From positions 1-56,248 of the forward strand of contig JABIBQ010000050.1 of the NCBI GenBank assembly GCA_018652685.1: 56,248 nucleotides of DNA, given 5' to 3'. The notes under the pieces were generated by a model. That model saw only the letters and a list, made by a program, of their open reading frames with translations, did not search any database and had not been told where the DNA came from. Shown in pieces: positions 32,814-41,032 of the stretch (position 1 is its first letter; every line of letters begins with the position of its first letter). The stretch comes from Candidatus Bathyarchaeota archaeon (GTDB taxonomy: Archaea; Thermoproteota; Bathyarchaeia; TCS64). The translations under genes were made by a program, and so were the position numbers.

Positions 32814-34241
32814 TTAGGCGTCCTTCAGCTGGTCCAGCGGGGGCTTCAGGTCCTTGGGGATAGGTGACTCGTACACCCTGCCATTCAACCTTTCAACCCA
32901 CTCTGCCTTGACCTTCTTCATCAGCTCAGGCTTTGTCAGAAGCTCCAGTCCCGCTGCTGCGTGGACCTTTGTGCTGAACATGAGACCCTTGTGGCCGATG
33001 CTGTGACCGGTCTGTGCGGTGAACTGCCAACTGTGTCCAGGTGTACCAAGTGACATACATGTGGTGCTGAACTCGATGGTTGGGGTTACCCAGCTTACAT
33101 CGCTGACGTCAGTGCTGCCGGCTCCAACCATTCCTGCACGGTAGTCGTCCCTGACGATGTCGTCAAAGTCAACGTCCCTTAACTTCTGCCAGTCTGGCCT
33201 GCCGGATTTCTGGAGGCTGTTCATCTTCTTCTCGACGTCCCAGTTCTCGGACATCTTCTTTGCGAATGCGTAGTCCTCGTCGCTGAACTTTGGTGCCCCG
33301 ATGTCCCTCATCTTCTCGACGACTAGCCTCGCCAGAACACCGTTCGGCATCTTGTCATAGCAGCCCGTGAGGAACTCCACCTTGCTGGTGGTCCTCGCCA
33401 TGAGGTTTGCCCCCTTGACGATGTCCATGATCCAGTCATAGGTCTCATTGACCTGCGCCCTCTCGGGTGCCCTATTGTAGTACCATGTTCTAGCATATGC
33501 TGGTACGACGTTTGGCTGTCCCCCTGCCTCCTCGTGTATGTAGTGGACACGTGTCTTCTCTGTGACGTGCTCACGCATGAAGTTGACACCGTTGCTCATG
33601 AGCTCGACTGCATCGAGTGCGCTGATGCCGTTCTCGGGGTCACCCGCTGAGTGCGCTGTCCGTCCATAGAAGTGAACCTTGAAGCTGTTCATGGCGTTGC
33701 TTGAACCAGTCCCTGCAGTGTTCGAGCTGCTGGGGTGGTGTGCCAGCACAGCATCCACTCCGTCGAATAGTCCGTCCCTGACCATCCAGACCTTGCCGAC
33801 AAGCGTCTCCTCAGCTGGGCAGCCATAGACCTTGATGGTTCCCGGAATATTGTGCTCTTCCATGGCGACCTTGAGAGCAATTCCAGCGGCTACTGCCCCT
33901 GCACCGTAGATGTTATGTCCACAGCCGTGTCCAGGTGCTCCTTCCTTGACTGGGTCCTTGTACGGCACTGCCTTCTGGCTGATCCCTGCGAGGGCGTCTA
34001 GCTCTCCTAGGATGCCGATAGTTGGTCCTCCCTCACCGTTTGTCCATGAGCCCATGAACGCGGAGGGCATCTCAGCAACTCCCCGGTCCACCTTGAACCC
34101 GGATTTCTCTGAGATGTTTGAAAGGTATTCTGCTGTCTTGAACTCAAGTAAACCGAGCTCGGCAAAGTCCCAGACCTTGTCACTCCACCCGATTATCTTC
34201 TTCTCGTTCTCATCAATCCATTGATAGGCGGTATCTTTCAA
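32814..34241 (-). CDS. M20-family amidohydrolase (AbgB-like)
   Basis: 475 residues. APGHGCGHNIYGAGAVAAGIAL contains the Cys/His metal positions and YGCPAEETLVGKVWM the next acid pair. GRTAHSAGDPENGISALDAVELM is the dimerisation-domain His region, and GHSWQFTAQTGHSIGHKG lies near the C-terminus. The pattern follows p-aminobenzoyl-glutamate hydrolase subunit B, a branch of M20 peptidases active on N-acyl amino acids and related amides. The folate-derived link cannot be shown here. It is transcribed alone. Confidence 0.85.
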   Translation of the reverse strand: MKDTAYQWIDENEKKIIGWSDKVWDFAELGLLEFKTAEYLSNISEKSGFKVDRGVAEMPSAFMGSWTNGEGGPTIGILGELDALAGISQKAVPYKDPVKEGAPGHGCGHNIYGAGAVAAGIALKVAMEEHNIPGTIKVYGCPAEETLVGKVWMVRDGLFDGVDAVLAHHPSSSNTAGTGSSNAMNSFKVHFYGRTAHSAGDPENGISALDAVELMSNGVNFMREHVTEKTRVHYIHEEAGGQPNVVPAYARTWYYNRAPERAQVNETYDWIMDIVKGANLMARTTSKVEFLTGCYDKMPNGVLARLVVEKMRDIGAPKFSDEDYAFAKKMSENWDVEKKMNSLQKSGRPDWQKLRDVDFDDIVRDDYRAGMVGAGSTDVSDVSWVTPTIEFSTTCMSLGTPGHSWQFTAQTGHSIGHKGLMFSTKVHAAAGLELLTKPELMKKVKAEWVERLNGRVYESPIPKDLKPPLDQLKDA

Positions 34242-34292
34242 CTTGATCAGTAAATTGTACCGCCTAGAAACTTTTTAAAACCATCCACGGAG

Positions 34293-34859
34293 CTACTCGT
34301 CGGACCAGTTGGGTAGCCTTGCCTTGACTGCATTGAACAGAAAGTGCCCCAGGCCGATGGTCACGAGTCCCTGGATGAAGTTGAATATGCCGATCAGCGG
34401 GAGGAGCCCAACTGTGGTAGCCCACGGTACTCCCCAAAAGTTTGGTAGTACGTAGAGGTTTACAACAGTCATGATGAGTACCCTTGAGGTGATGCCCAGC
34501 GCCCAAGCTCTGTAATTGGTACCAAAACGTGCCTTGAGAACTGATTCCCCCAAGTGTAACCCGAGGACCGTGGATAACTCGGCGAAAACTTTCATGGAGG
34601 CTGATATCCAATTACCGCTTCGCATGAAGATGCCTAATCCTGCGACGATGCTCGTTGTGACCGCAGATGGGAACCCGTACATGAAGAGGCTCATTATTAT
34701 CGGGATTCCAGTGAAATCGAATTTGAGGTTGGGGTACCATGGGAACGGTATTTTCAGCCCAGAGTACTTCAGGGAGTAATCAAAAACGATTACCAGAGCT
34801 GCCATTATCGCGGTCCCTGTGAGGATTGCCGTCCTGTTTTGTTTTCCCATCCTGATCAC
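34293..34859 (-). CDS. ECF transporter S component (substrate-binding membrane protein)
   Basis: About 188 residues with five or six hydrophobic helices. NLKFDFTGIPIIMSLFMYGFPSAVTTSIVAGLGI matches the pattern of ECF S components such as RibU (K-F-D-F-x-x-I-P-x-L). Such proteins capture a vitamin and work with a shared EcfAAT module that is not in this window. Its place next to an interrupted GTP cyclohydrolase II frame makes riboflavin or a precursor a natural guess. A start at 34850 (MGKQNR) is equally possible. Confidence 0.7.
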   Translation of the reverse strand: MIRMGKQNRTAILTGTAIMAALVIVFDYSLKYSGLKIPFPWYPNLKFDFTGIPIIMSLFMYGFPSAVTTSIVAGLGIFMRSGNWISASMKVFAELSTVLGLHLGESVLKARFGTNYRAWALGITSRVLIMTVVNLYVLPNFWGVPWATTVGLLPLIGIFNFIQGLVTIGLGHFLFNAVKARLPNWSDE

Positions 34860-34893
34860 TAACTCATATCCAGTTCAGGGTTAGAATAAAAAA

Positions 34894-34992
34894 TTAGCTA
34901 CAACTTGTGATGTTTAAGATGCCGAGAGTCTGCCTCTTCTGCGGGTATTCCTCTTGAGTGATCTCTCCCCGTGCGTACCTCATCTTTAACAT
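34894..34992 (-). CDS. Short SHOCT-like peptide or remnant
   Basis: The frame reads MLKMRYARGEITQEEY and ends 17 codons later; upstream, in frame, it reads QQLLQSPLD, so the whole is LDMLKMRYARGEITQEEY, the SHOCT motif usual at the C-terminus of short membrane or oligomerising proteins. No longer frame carries it here, so it is most likely a gene fragment left in the gap between the ECF gene and ribA. Confidence 0.35.
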   Translation of the reverse strand: MLKMRYARGEITQEEYPQKRQTLGILNITSCS

Positions 34993-35053
34993 ATCAAGGG
35001 GACTCTGCAGGAGCTGTTGCGCGCGCTAATTAATTAACCGGTTCAAGCTTGAG

Positions 35054-35614
35054 CTAGTGGCCGAACCTCTCTTTCTTGGTCCTCATATAATCCTCGTCGA
35101 ACTCCTGGACTGGTAGCTCAAGTGGGACAGTGGGGCTGACGGCAATACCATAGTATCGCACCGGCTTGACCTTGTCCGGGTTATTGGCCAGTAGCCTGAT
35201 GCTTATCATCCCCAGTTTCCCGATCATGGCTGCCGAGACCTCGTAGTCCCTCTCATCTGGTTCAAAACTCAGGTGGAGATTCGCGTCGTAGGTGTCAAAC
35301 CCAGCGTCCTGGAGCAGGTATGCCTTGATCTTGTTGACAAGCCCAATACCCCTACCCTCCTGCTGTATGTAGAGTAGAATCGCGTATTCCTCAGCTTCAA
35401 TCAATGTGAGGGCCGTGTGGAGTTGGGGGCCACAGTCTCACCGCAAAGAGTAGAGTGCATCCCCTGTCAGGCAGTTACTGTGTATCCTTATCAATACGTC
35501 CTCCTTCCCGCACTCGTCGCCCTTAACCACCGCTATGTGGTCCCTGTAATCCTTGTTGTTGGCGAACCCCAGTATCATGAAAGACCTGTACAGACTTGGA
35601 AGCTCAGCGACCAC
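35054..35614 (-). pseudogene. ribA: GTP cyclohydrolase II frame with in-frame UGA at a zinc-ligand Cys
   Basis: The minus-strand frame from GTG 35614 to TAG 35054-35056 encodes a near-complete RibA of about 186 residues. VVAELPSLYRSFMILGF and DHIAVVKGD are the N-terminal strands. RIHSNCLTGDALYSLR-stop-DCGPQL is the zinc site, then QQEGRGIGLVNKIKAYLLQDAGFDTYDAN and RLLANNPDKV. The UGA (35438-35440) stands exactly where family members have the middle of three zinc Cys residues (SLRCDCG). The first (HSNC) and third (DCG) are present. No other lesion is seen. It may be a one-base nonsense mutation, a sequence error, or a selenocysteine codon; the last is unproven. Upstream in frame lies a further Cys-rich stretch (CENCSKNLC). 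Confidence 0.8.
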
Positions 35615-35827
35615 AACGAGTCTTATGCAAAGATTCTTGGAGCAGTTTTCGCAGTTCCAGTCAAACAGGCACGTCTTGTAGTCTTAATGTCTGCTTCCCT
35701 CCGCTCGTAATATGACTCGGACAAAATGGTTCCTGTTTGAGTTTGCTTTGGCTCTGAATAACATTTTCCTGTCGTTGAATGGGCAGGTGCTTCTGCCCAA
35801 AGCCCTTAAAACATTGCACGTTAGTAA

Positions 35828-36169
35828 CTGAAAGGTGAAGGAAGTGCATCAACTCCAATATCTACCAGCGGAGTCGGCGATCTCCGCAAACTAATTCTTC
35901 GTACCCTTAATGATAACCAACTACTTGTCCTGAACTCAGTCGCAGATCAGGAACAAAGTCTGACAAGCCTACTGAGGCAACTATCAAAAGAATACGGAAT
36001 TCCCTTATCGACGCTGAAACTGAACGCGCGTATACTAAGAGAACTCAACCTCATCAGCTACGGGTCAATCCGTGACAAAAAAGTAGCCCAGCTTGAAAAC
36101 TTGGGTAAATTCGTTGTCAAGCTCATGATGGATGACCCAAGGAGGGCTATGGTCCAGTTTGCTGATTGA
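35828..36169 (+). CDS. Winged-helix-like protein with no standard start codon
   Basis: A 113-codon frame opens right after a TAA at 35825-35827 and ends at TGA 36167-36169. It reads GVGDLRKLILRTLNDNQLL, then SLLRQLSKEYGIPLSTLKLN, then ARILRELNLISYG, RDKKVAQLENLGKFVVKLMM. This is helix-turn-helix/wing-like, with an IPLSTLKLNARIL recognition helix. No ATG, GTG or TTG occurs before a late TTG. A non-standard start (CTG 35828, ATA 35858, ATT 35894) or a frameshift from GTG 35835 in another frame would be needed. It may be a recent pseudogene. The stop abuts the convergent acyl-CoA synthetase. Confidence 0.5.
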   Translation: MKGEGSASTPISTSGVGDLRKLILRTLNDNQLLVLNSVADQEQSLTSLLRQLSKEYGIPLSTLKLNARILRELNLISYGSIRDKKVAQLENLGKFVVKLMMDDPRRAMVQFAD

Positions 36170-37867
36170 TTAACGATATTCCTCTGGAATATCTTCGCCC
36201 TGCATGATCTCGTTGATGCGTGCGTCTATCTCCTCGATTATCTTCTTTCGGTCCACCTTTCCCATTATGGTCAACGGCACGGACTCTCTGAACGTTATCT
36301 TTGTGGGCACCATGTACGCCTCAAGTTGATCTGCACAAAGACTTAGAAGTTCTTTCTCAAATTTCTCTGAACCCGTCTCGCCTTTTCGGGGGACAACCAT
36401 TGCCCGGATGTCTGTAGCGCATCTTAACGGGTCTGGGACCCCAAAAGCTATTGCGTACTCAATATATGGGTGAGATGTGAGGGTCTCCTCGACCTTTGTA
36501 GGCCACACAGTCCTGCCGTTGGCGACTATTCTATCGTTTTTTCTCCCAACGATGTAGAGATAGCCTTTTTCATCTATCCTGCCGATGTCCCCTGTGTAGA
36601 GCCAACCTTCCCGGAGTACTTTTTTTGTCGATTCCTCGTCGTTAAGGTATGCCTTCATCAGCTGTGGTCCTCTAACGATAATCTCCCCATCCTTGTTGGG
36701 CTGCATCTCGATCTCGCCGAGCTGGAGGTCCATTATCTTGACTTCGGTGTCCGGGTATGGTAGCCCGGTGCTCTCGTAATTCGGGTCTCCTTCAACTGGG
36801 GTGGCTGATATAATAGGCCCCGCTTCTGTGAGCCCATAGCCCTGGTACATCCTCGCCCCAGATAGCTCCTCGAAAGCCTTCATGACATCAATAGGGATCG
36901 AGGCTCCTCCTGATGAGCAGGTTGTTAGGCTGGTGAGATCGTACTTGTCAAGGCTCGGGTAGTCCATTACCTGCCTGATCAGCCGTGGTATCAGCGGGAA
37001 GTGTGTTACATTGTGGGTGTGGGTTGCCTTGATTATCGTTTCTGCCGTCGGGTTGGGCAGGAGCATCATGGTACACCCAAAGCTCACGGCCTCGTTCATG
37101 ACCACCAGGCCGTAGCTGTGGAAGAAAGGCATGGCGCACAGTATGATAGGCCAGCCGGCTGACTGTGGCTTCGCACTGTAGCCCCATCCCCTCAACCAGT
37201 GATATGATTGCAGAGCGTTAACTATCTGACTGTAGTGGGTCAACTGTACCCCTTTTGGCTCGCCTGTTGTGCCTGACGTGAACATGATTACCGCCACGTC
37301 CTCCTGAGGGTCTATCGCAGGGTAGTCATCAACTTTTGATCCTGTGAGGAAGTCCTCAAACCTGTAAGCATCCTTTGGATACTTGATCCTGTATTTGATG
37401 CCGCTCAGGACGCGCAGGTGGATGGGTGCGTAGTAGGCCGCCTCGGCCACTATCAGCGCCGGGTGCTCCTCTGGTAACTTCTCAAGAAGCCTGTCGAGTA
37501 TGATGAGTATCTTGGACCCCGTGACAAGTACCTCCCTCTCTATCTCCGGGTTTGACATCAACGGGTTGATTGCGACCACGGTTGCCCCGCAAAGGTGTAT
37601 CGCGTTATATGCTATCAGGAACTGGGGGCAGTTGGGCAGGATAAGTGCCACCCTGTCTCCTTTCCTGACTCCCATCCCCATGAGGTTAGCGGCGAAGGAT
37701 TCCATCTGGTCCCAGAGCTTGCCGTACGATTGTCTGGAGTTCAGGTAGATTACGGCGTCCCTGTCTGGGAACTTGCGTGCGCTGTTCCTCCAGAGCTCTG
37801 TTACGGGCATCAAGGGGTAATTAATCGAGATAGGGACCCCCCGAGGGTAGCTGGGTCTCTTCGCCAT
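36170..37867 (-). CDS. AMP-forming acyl-CoA synthetase
   Basis: 565 residues of the ANL superfamily. The P-loop-like VIMFTSGTTGEPKGVQLTHY (about 190-210), YGLTEAGP, GWLYTGDIGRIDEKGYLYIVGRKND and the C-terminal IMGKVDRKKI with the catalytic Lys are all present. Long stretches (YNAIHLCGATVVAINPLMSNPEIEREV) resemble long-chain fatty-acid or aryl-acid CoA ligases. It activates a carboxylic acid as an adenylate and then a CoA thioester; the acid is not known. A TATA-like TTTTTATA on the minus strand lies about 27 bp upstream of the start. Confidence 0.92.
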   Translation of the reverse strand: MAKRPSYPRGVPISINYPLMPVTELWRNSARKFPDRDAVIYLNSRQSYGKLWDQMESFAANLMGMGVRKGDRVALILPNCPQFLIAYNAIHLCGATVVAINPLMSNPEIEREVLVTGSKILIILDRLLEKLPEEHPALIVAEAAYYAPIHLRVLSGIKYRIKYPKDAYRFEDFLTGSKVDDYPAIDPQEDVAVIMFTSGTTGEPKGVQLTHYSQIVNALQSYHWLRGWGYSAKPQSAGWPIILCAMPFFHSYGLVVMNEAVSFGCTMMLLPNPTAETIIKATHTHNVTHFPLIPRLIRQVMDYPSLDKYDLTSLTTCSSGGASIPIDVMKAFEELSGARMYQGYGLTEAGPIISATPVEGDPNYESTGLPYPDTEVKIMDLQLGEIEMQPNKDGEIIVRGPQLMKAYLNDEESTKKVLREGWLYTGDIGRIDEKGYLYIVGRKNDRIVANGRTVWPTKVEETLTSHPYIEYAIAFGVPDPLRCATDIRAMVVPRKGETGSEKFEKELLSLCADQLEAYMVPTKITFRESVPLTIMGKVDRKKIIEEIDARINEIMQGEDIPEEYR

Positions 37868-37912
37868 GTATCAGGGGTGAAGATACATCCTATAAAAACT
37901 GTGGGGCGTAGT

Positions 37913-37921
37913 TGTTTTATC
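37913..37921 (+). promoter_or_regulatory. TATA-like box of the dapA-like gene
   Basis: GTTTTATCG sits 24 bp before the GTG start at 37941, the spacing of a leaderless archaeal start. A divergent TATA-like box for the acyl-CoA synthetase lies at about 37891-37898. Confidence 0.4.
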
Positions 37922-37940
37922 GTAGAGGGCTTCCCTTGAT

Positions 37941-38822
37941 GTGATTACATTGAAGCCGACGGGAATATATGTACCAAATGTTACGCCTTTCAACGCCAAG
38001 GGCGAGATAATGTACGACAAGCTCGGTGAGCTCCTAGAGTTCTGGATAGACGGTGGGATATCTGGAGTGATAGCAAACGCCAGTACCGGGGAAGCGCCCT
38101 ACCTGAGCAGGGATGAACGGGTAAAGGTTATTGAATACCTGATAGAGAAGGCAGACGGCAGGATCAGCGTGTTCGCCGGGACCGGGGCCACCAGCACACA
38201 GCAGTCCATCGAACTGTCGAGGGACGCGTTGGCAGCTGGGGCTCAGGCCGCCCTGATCACGACCCCGTTCTTCTTCAAACCAACTGGCGACGAGATCGCC
38301 CAGTACTTCATCGAACTCATGGACGCTGTTGACATCCCTGTAATCCTGTACAACGTCCCCAAGTTCACCGGCTACAGCGTTGCCCCCAAAGTTGTTGCAA
38401 AGGTTGCAGATGAGTGCAGTAACCTAATCGCTATCAAGGATAGCAGCAATAACCCCGGTAACATGGCAGATATCATCAGCCTCTGCGGCGACAAGATCAA
38501 CGCTTTGAGCGGCGCGGGTGATATGATCCTACCCACTCTGATGCTGGGCGGGAAAGGCGCAATCGTTGCAATCGGGAACGTCGCGCCCAGGACGTGCGTC
38601 AACATATACGATGCCTACCTCAAATCCGACGTAAAGACAGCCGGGGCCAACCAGCTACAGGCCAGCTTCGTCAACAAGGTAGTTGTCAGGGACTATCCCC
38701 AGATACCCGCCATCAAGGCAGCTATCAACCAGATGGGGCTACCAGCAGGGCATCCACGAAAGCCGTTGACCGCGTTACCCGAGGAGACGGCCAGGAAGAT
38801 CAAGGAAACCCTTGGCCTATAA
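37941..38822 (+). CDS. dapA: 4-hydroxy-tetrahydrodipicolinate synthase family (DapA-like)
   Basis: 293 residues, class I aldolase TIM barrel. VPNVTPFNAKGEI opens the barrel, GVIANASTGEAPYLSRDER has the substrate loop, ALITTPFFFKPT gives the mid-barrel strand, and YNVPKFTGYS carries the Tyr that relays protons. LIAIKDSSNNPGN holds the Schiff-base Lys (IAIKDSS). Family members include DapA and N-acetylneuraminate or 2-keto-3-deoxy-acid aldolases, and no lysine genes are adjacent, so the substrate is uncertain. Start is GTG 37941 or TTG 37950. Confidence 0.85.
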   Translation: MITLKPTGIYVPNVTPFNAKGEIMYDKLGELLEFWIDGGISGVIANASTGEAPYLSRDERVKVIEYLIEKADGRISVFAGTGATSTQQSIELSRDALAAGAQAALITTPFFFKPTGDEIAQYFIELMDAVDIPVILYNVPKFTGYSVAPKVVAKVADECSNLIAIKDSSNNPGNMADIISLCGDKINALSGAGDMILPTLMLGGKGAIVAIGNVAPRTCVNIYDAYLKSDVKTAGANQLQASFVNKVVVRDYPQIPAIKAAINQMGLPAGHPRKPLTALPEETARKIKETLGL

Positions 38823-39203
38823 CTTCTTCACCATGGCAGTCTTATTCTTGTAGAAGACCCTGTCAAGCTCAGTATAATCCATTTTTCTCCAGAACCCAAC
38901 GGCTTCCGGCTCGGAGTCAATCTGAATCCATTCCGCGCCCACGTTTCGTGCAAACTCCTCAACCATGGCGTAGAGAGCCCTCCCATGGCCGTTGCCTCGT
39001 TTCAGCTCCTTGACTATAATGTTCTCGACGTAGAACGTGTTGGGGTGTATCGCGTCTCTGTCCTTCATGAGGAGGCCCTCGGCGTACCCATGCCCATCCC
39101 CCACCACCCAATGGGAGCCCTTGTCATATTCCTCGCCGGGGCCCCGGAGGACCATCAGCCCTTCGGGTGCATAAGATCGCATGTGTCTCTCGCTCGCCTT
39201 CAT
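38817..39203 (-). CDS. GNAT-family N-acetyltransferase
   Basis: 128 residues. YVENIIVKELKRGNGHGRALYAMVEEFARNVGAEWIQIDSEPEAVGFWRKMDYTE is the core, with the acetyl-CoA pyrophosphate loop in RGNGHGRAL (R-x-x-G-x-G/A type) and the beta-bulge strand after it. The acyl acceptor is unknown. The 3' end overlaps the convergent dapA-like gene by 6 bp. Confidence 0.85.
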   Translation of the reverse strand: MKASERHMRSYAPEGLMVLRGPGEEYDKGSHWVVGDGHGYAEGLLMKDRDAIHPNTFYVENIIVKELKRGNGHGRALYAMVEEFARNVGAEWIQIDSEPEAVGFWRKMDYTELDRVFYKNKTAMVKKL

Positions 39204-39283
39204 TAAGGGTCAACCGATTAGATATATCGGGGCTGATAAATTTTTTTTCGCAATATACGCGGTAACCATACACAAGTCATCTT

Positions 39284-39348
39284 TGACGGGAGAAAAAACT
39301 CATCATGTCAGGTTACTTGATGCAAGTCCCGTCAGACACAGCCTGACG
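39284..39348. promoter_or_regulatory. Mutually exclusive inverted repeats upstream of SRP54
   Basis: TGACGGGA (39284-39291) can pair with TCCCGTCA (39327-39334). The latter overlaps a compact hairpin, CGTCAG-ACACAGC-CTGACG (39330-39348), so only one can form. GTCAGG (39307-39312) also pairs with CCTGAC (39342-39347). The SRP54 TATA-like TTTATTAAG begins right after the hairpin (39349). This could be an end-of-transcript signal or a protein-binding site rather than a leader RNA. Confidence 0.3.
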
Positions 39349-39395
39349 TTTATTAAGCATAGCCTAGGATTAAACTCACCAAACCAGTGAGTAAG

Positions 39396-40718
39396 ATGGT
39401 ACTAGACAAACTCGGAAGCAACCTGTACAACGCCATACAAAAGATCATCAAAGCCCCAGTGGTAGACGAGGCCACTGTTAAGGAACTTGTAAAGGACTTC
39501 CAGAGGGCACTGCTGCAGGCAGACGTCAACGTCGCGCTTGTAATGGAGCTAAGCCAGAACATACAGAAAAACGCCCTGGACTTGAAACTTCCCCCCGGCA
39601 TCAGCCGCAGGGAGCACATAATCAAGGTAATCAACGACGAGCTCACCAACTTTGTCGGCGAGAACCCTCAGGAACTAAAGATCGTACCCGGTAAACAGAA
39701 CGTCCTCATGCTTATAGGCATCCAGGGAAGCGGAAAGACCACCCACAGCTCAAAGCTGGCGCGGTACTTCCAGAAGCGGGGCTTAAAGGTAGGAGTAATC
39801 TGCGCCGACACGTTCAGGCCAGGGGCCTACAGCCAGCTTAAGCAGCTGGCAGAATCCATCAACGTCCCGTTCTACGGTGAACCCGACACGAAAGACCCCG
39901 TGGCCCTGAGCAAGCGCGGAGTTGAGCATTTCAAGGACACCGAGATCGTTATCCTAGACACCAGCGGCCGCCACAAGGAGGAGACCGCCCTCATCAAGGA
40001 GATGCAGCAGATCGAGGCAGTCGTCAACCCTCACGAAGTAATACTGGTACTCGACGGGACCATCGGCCAACAGGCAACTGCACAGGCATCGGCGTTCAAA
40101 GACGCCACCGAGATCGGCAGCATTATAGTCAGCAAACTGGACGGAACCGCCAGGGGTGGAGGAGCGCTCAGCGGGGTAGCCGCTACGGGAGCCCCAATCA
40201 AGTTCATTGGGACCGGGGAAAAGGTAGATGACCTAGAGGCGTTCGTGCCAAGCAGGTTTATCGGCCGGCTTCTCGGCATGGGGGACATCGAGGGTTTGAT
40301 AGCCAAGGTCAAAGAGGCCGAGAGCCCTACAACCGAAAAAGATGTCATGGCCATGATGAGCGGCAAGTTCAGCATCCAAGACATGTACAACCAGTTCGAG
40401 GCGATGCAGAACATGGGCCCCCTTCAGAAAGTTCTGGGCATGATTCCCGGTATGAGCTACCAGCTGCCCAAAGACGAGATGGAAGGCGCAGAGGGCAAGC
40501 TGGAAAAGTTTAAGGTAATCATCCAGAGCATGACTCAGAAGGAAAAGGATGAACCGAAGACGCTTAACCGGAGCAGGATACAGCGCGTTGCCCGCGGAAG
40601 CGGCACAGACGAGCGAGAAGTAAGAGAACTTATAAAACAGTATAATAATATGAGGAAAATGCTGAAGCAGATGAAGGGTAGCCGAAGGATGCGGCGTCAG
40701 ATGCCTTTCAAGATGTAA
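39396..40718 (+). CDS. srp54: Signal recognition particle protein SRP54
   Basis: About 440 residues. N domain (about 1-90), then the GTPase G domain with G1 GIQGSGKTTHSSKLA, G3 ILDTSGRHKEE, G4-like SKLDGTARGG and the ADTFRPGAYSQLKQ insertion. The M domain (about 300-440) ends in a Met-rich helix MRKMLKQMKGSRRMRRQM that binds signal peptides and 7S RNA. The start MVLDKLGSNLY at 39396 is the archaeal consensus; a GTG at 39387 is 3 codons upstream. It heads a ribosomal and transcription gene group. Confidence 0.97.
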   Translation: MVLDKLGSNLYNAIQKIIKAPVVDEATVKELVKDFQRALLQADVNVALVMELSQNIQKNALDLKLPPGISRREHIIKVINDELTNFVGENPQELKIVPGKQNVLMLIGIQGSGKTTHSSKLARYFQKRGLKVGVICADTFRPGAYSQLKQLAESINVPFYGEPDTKDPVALSKRGVEHFKDTEIVILDTSGRHKEETALIKEMQQIEAVVNPHEVILVLDGTIGQQATAQASAFKDATEIGSIIVSKLDGTARGGGALSGVAATGAPIKFIGTGEKVDDLEAFVPSRFIGRLLGMGDIEGLIAKVKEAESPTTEKDVMAMMSGKFSIQDMYNQFEAMQNMGPLQKVLGMIPGMSYQLPKDEMEGAEGKLEKFKVIIQSMTQKEKDEPKTLNRSRIQRVARGSGTDEREVRELIKQYNNMRKMLKQMKGSRRMRRQMPFKM

Positions 40719-40733
40719 AGGAGAAAAATAAAA

Positions 40734-41030
40734 ATGGCAAAAAGTCACGGGACACGAAGAAAAAGCCGCAGTGCCTTACGAAAAAAGGTAAGGGAAAAGG
40801 GAAGGATTCCGCTAAGCAGACTGCTGACGAAGTACGAGACCGGCGAGAAGGTCGTCATCAATATCGATTCAGGAGTCCATAAAGCGATGCCTCACAAGAG
40901 GTTCCAGGGCAAGGTCGCTAATATCGTCGGCAAGCGGGGTAAGGCATACATCATGGAGATCCCTCAGCGCAAGACAGTCAAGACCATCATCACGACAGCT
41001 GAACATATCAGAAAGCACCAGGATGCGTAG
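40734..41030 (+). CDS. rpl21e: Ribosomal protein L21e (eL21)
   Basis: 98 residues, lysine- and arginine-rich, MAKSHGTRRKSRSALRKKVREKG at the start and FQGKVANIVGKRGKAYIMEI in the core, as in archaeal L21e. A clear Shine-Dalgarno (AAGGAGAAA) lies about 10 nt upstream. It is placed between SRP54 and rpoF, the usual archaeal order. Confidence 0.97.
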   Translation: MAKSHGTRRKSRSALRKKVREKGRIPLSRLLTKYETGEKVVINIDSGVHKAMPHKRFQGKVANIVGKRGKAYIMEIPQRKTVKTIITTAEHIRKHQDA

Positions 41031-41032
41031 AC

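Noticed and set aside
35438-35440. Genetic-code reassignment of UGA
   Set aside because: TGA is the normal stop of several intact genes here, such as the ABC permease, the corrinoid protein, FEN-1 and Csl4. Only a context-specific reading (selenocysteine) remains possible.
39284-39348. C/D-box sRNA on the minus strand before SRP54
   Set aside because: An ATGATGA and one CTGA box occur close together, but the outer C and D boxes at proper spacing are missing.
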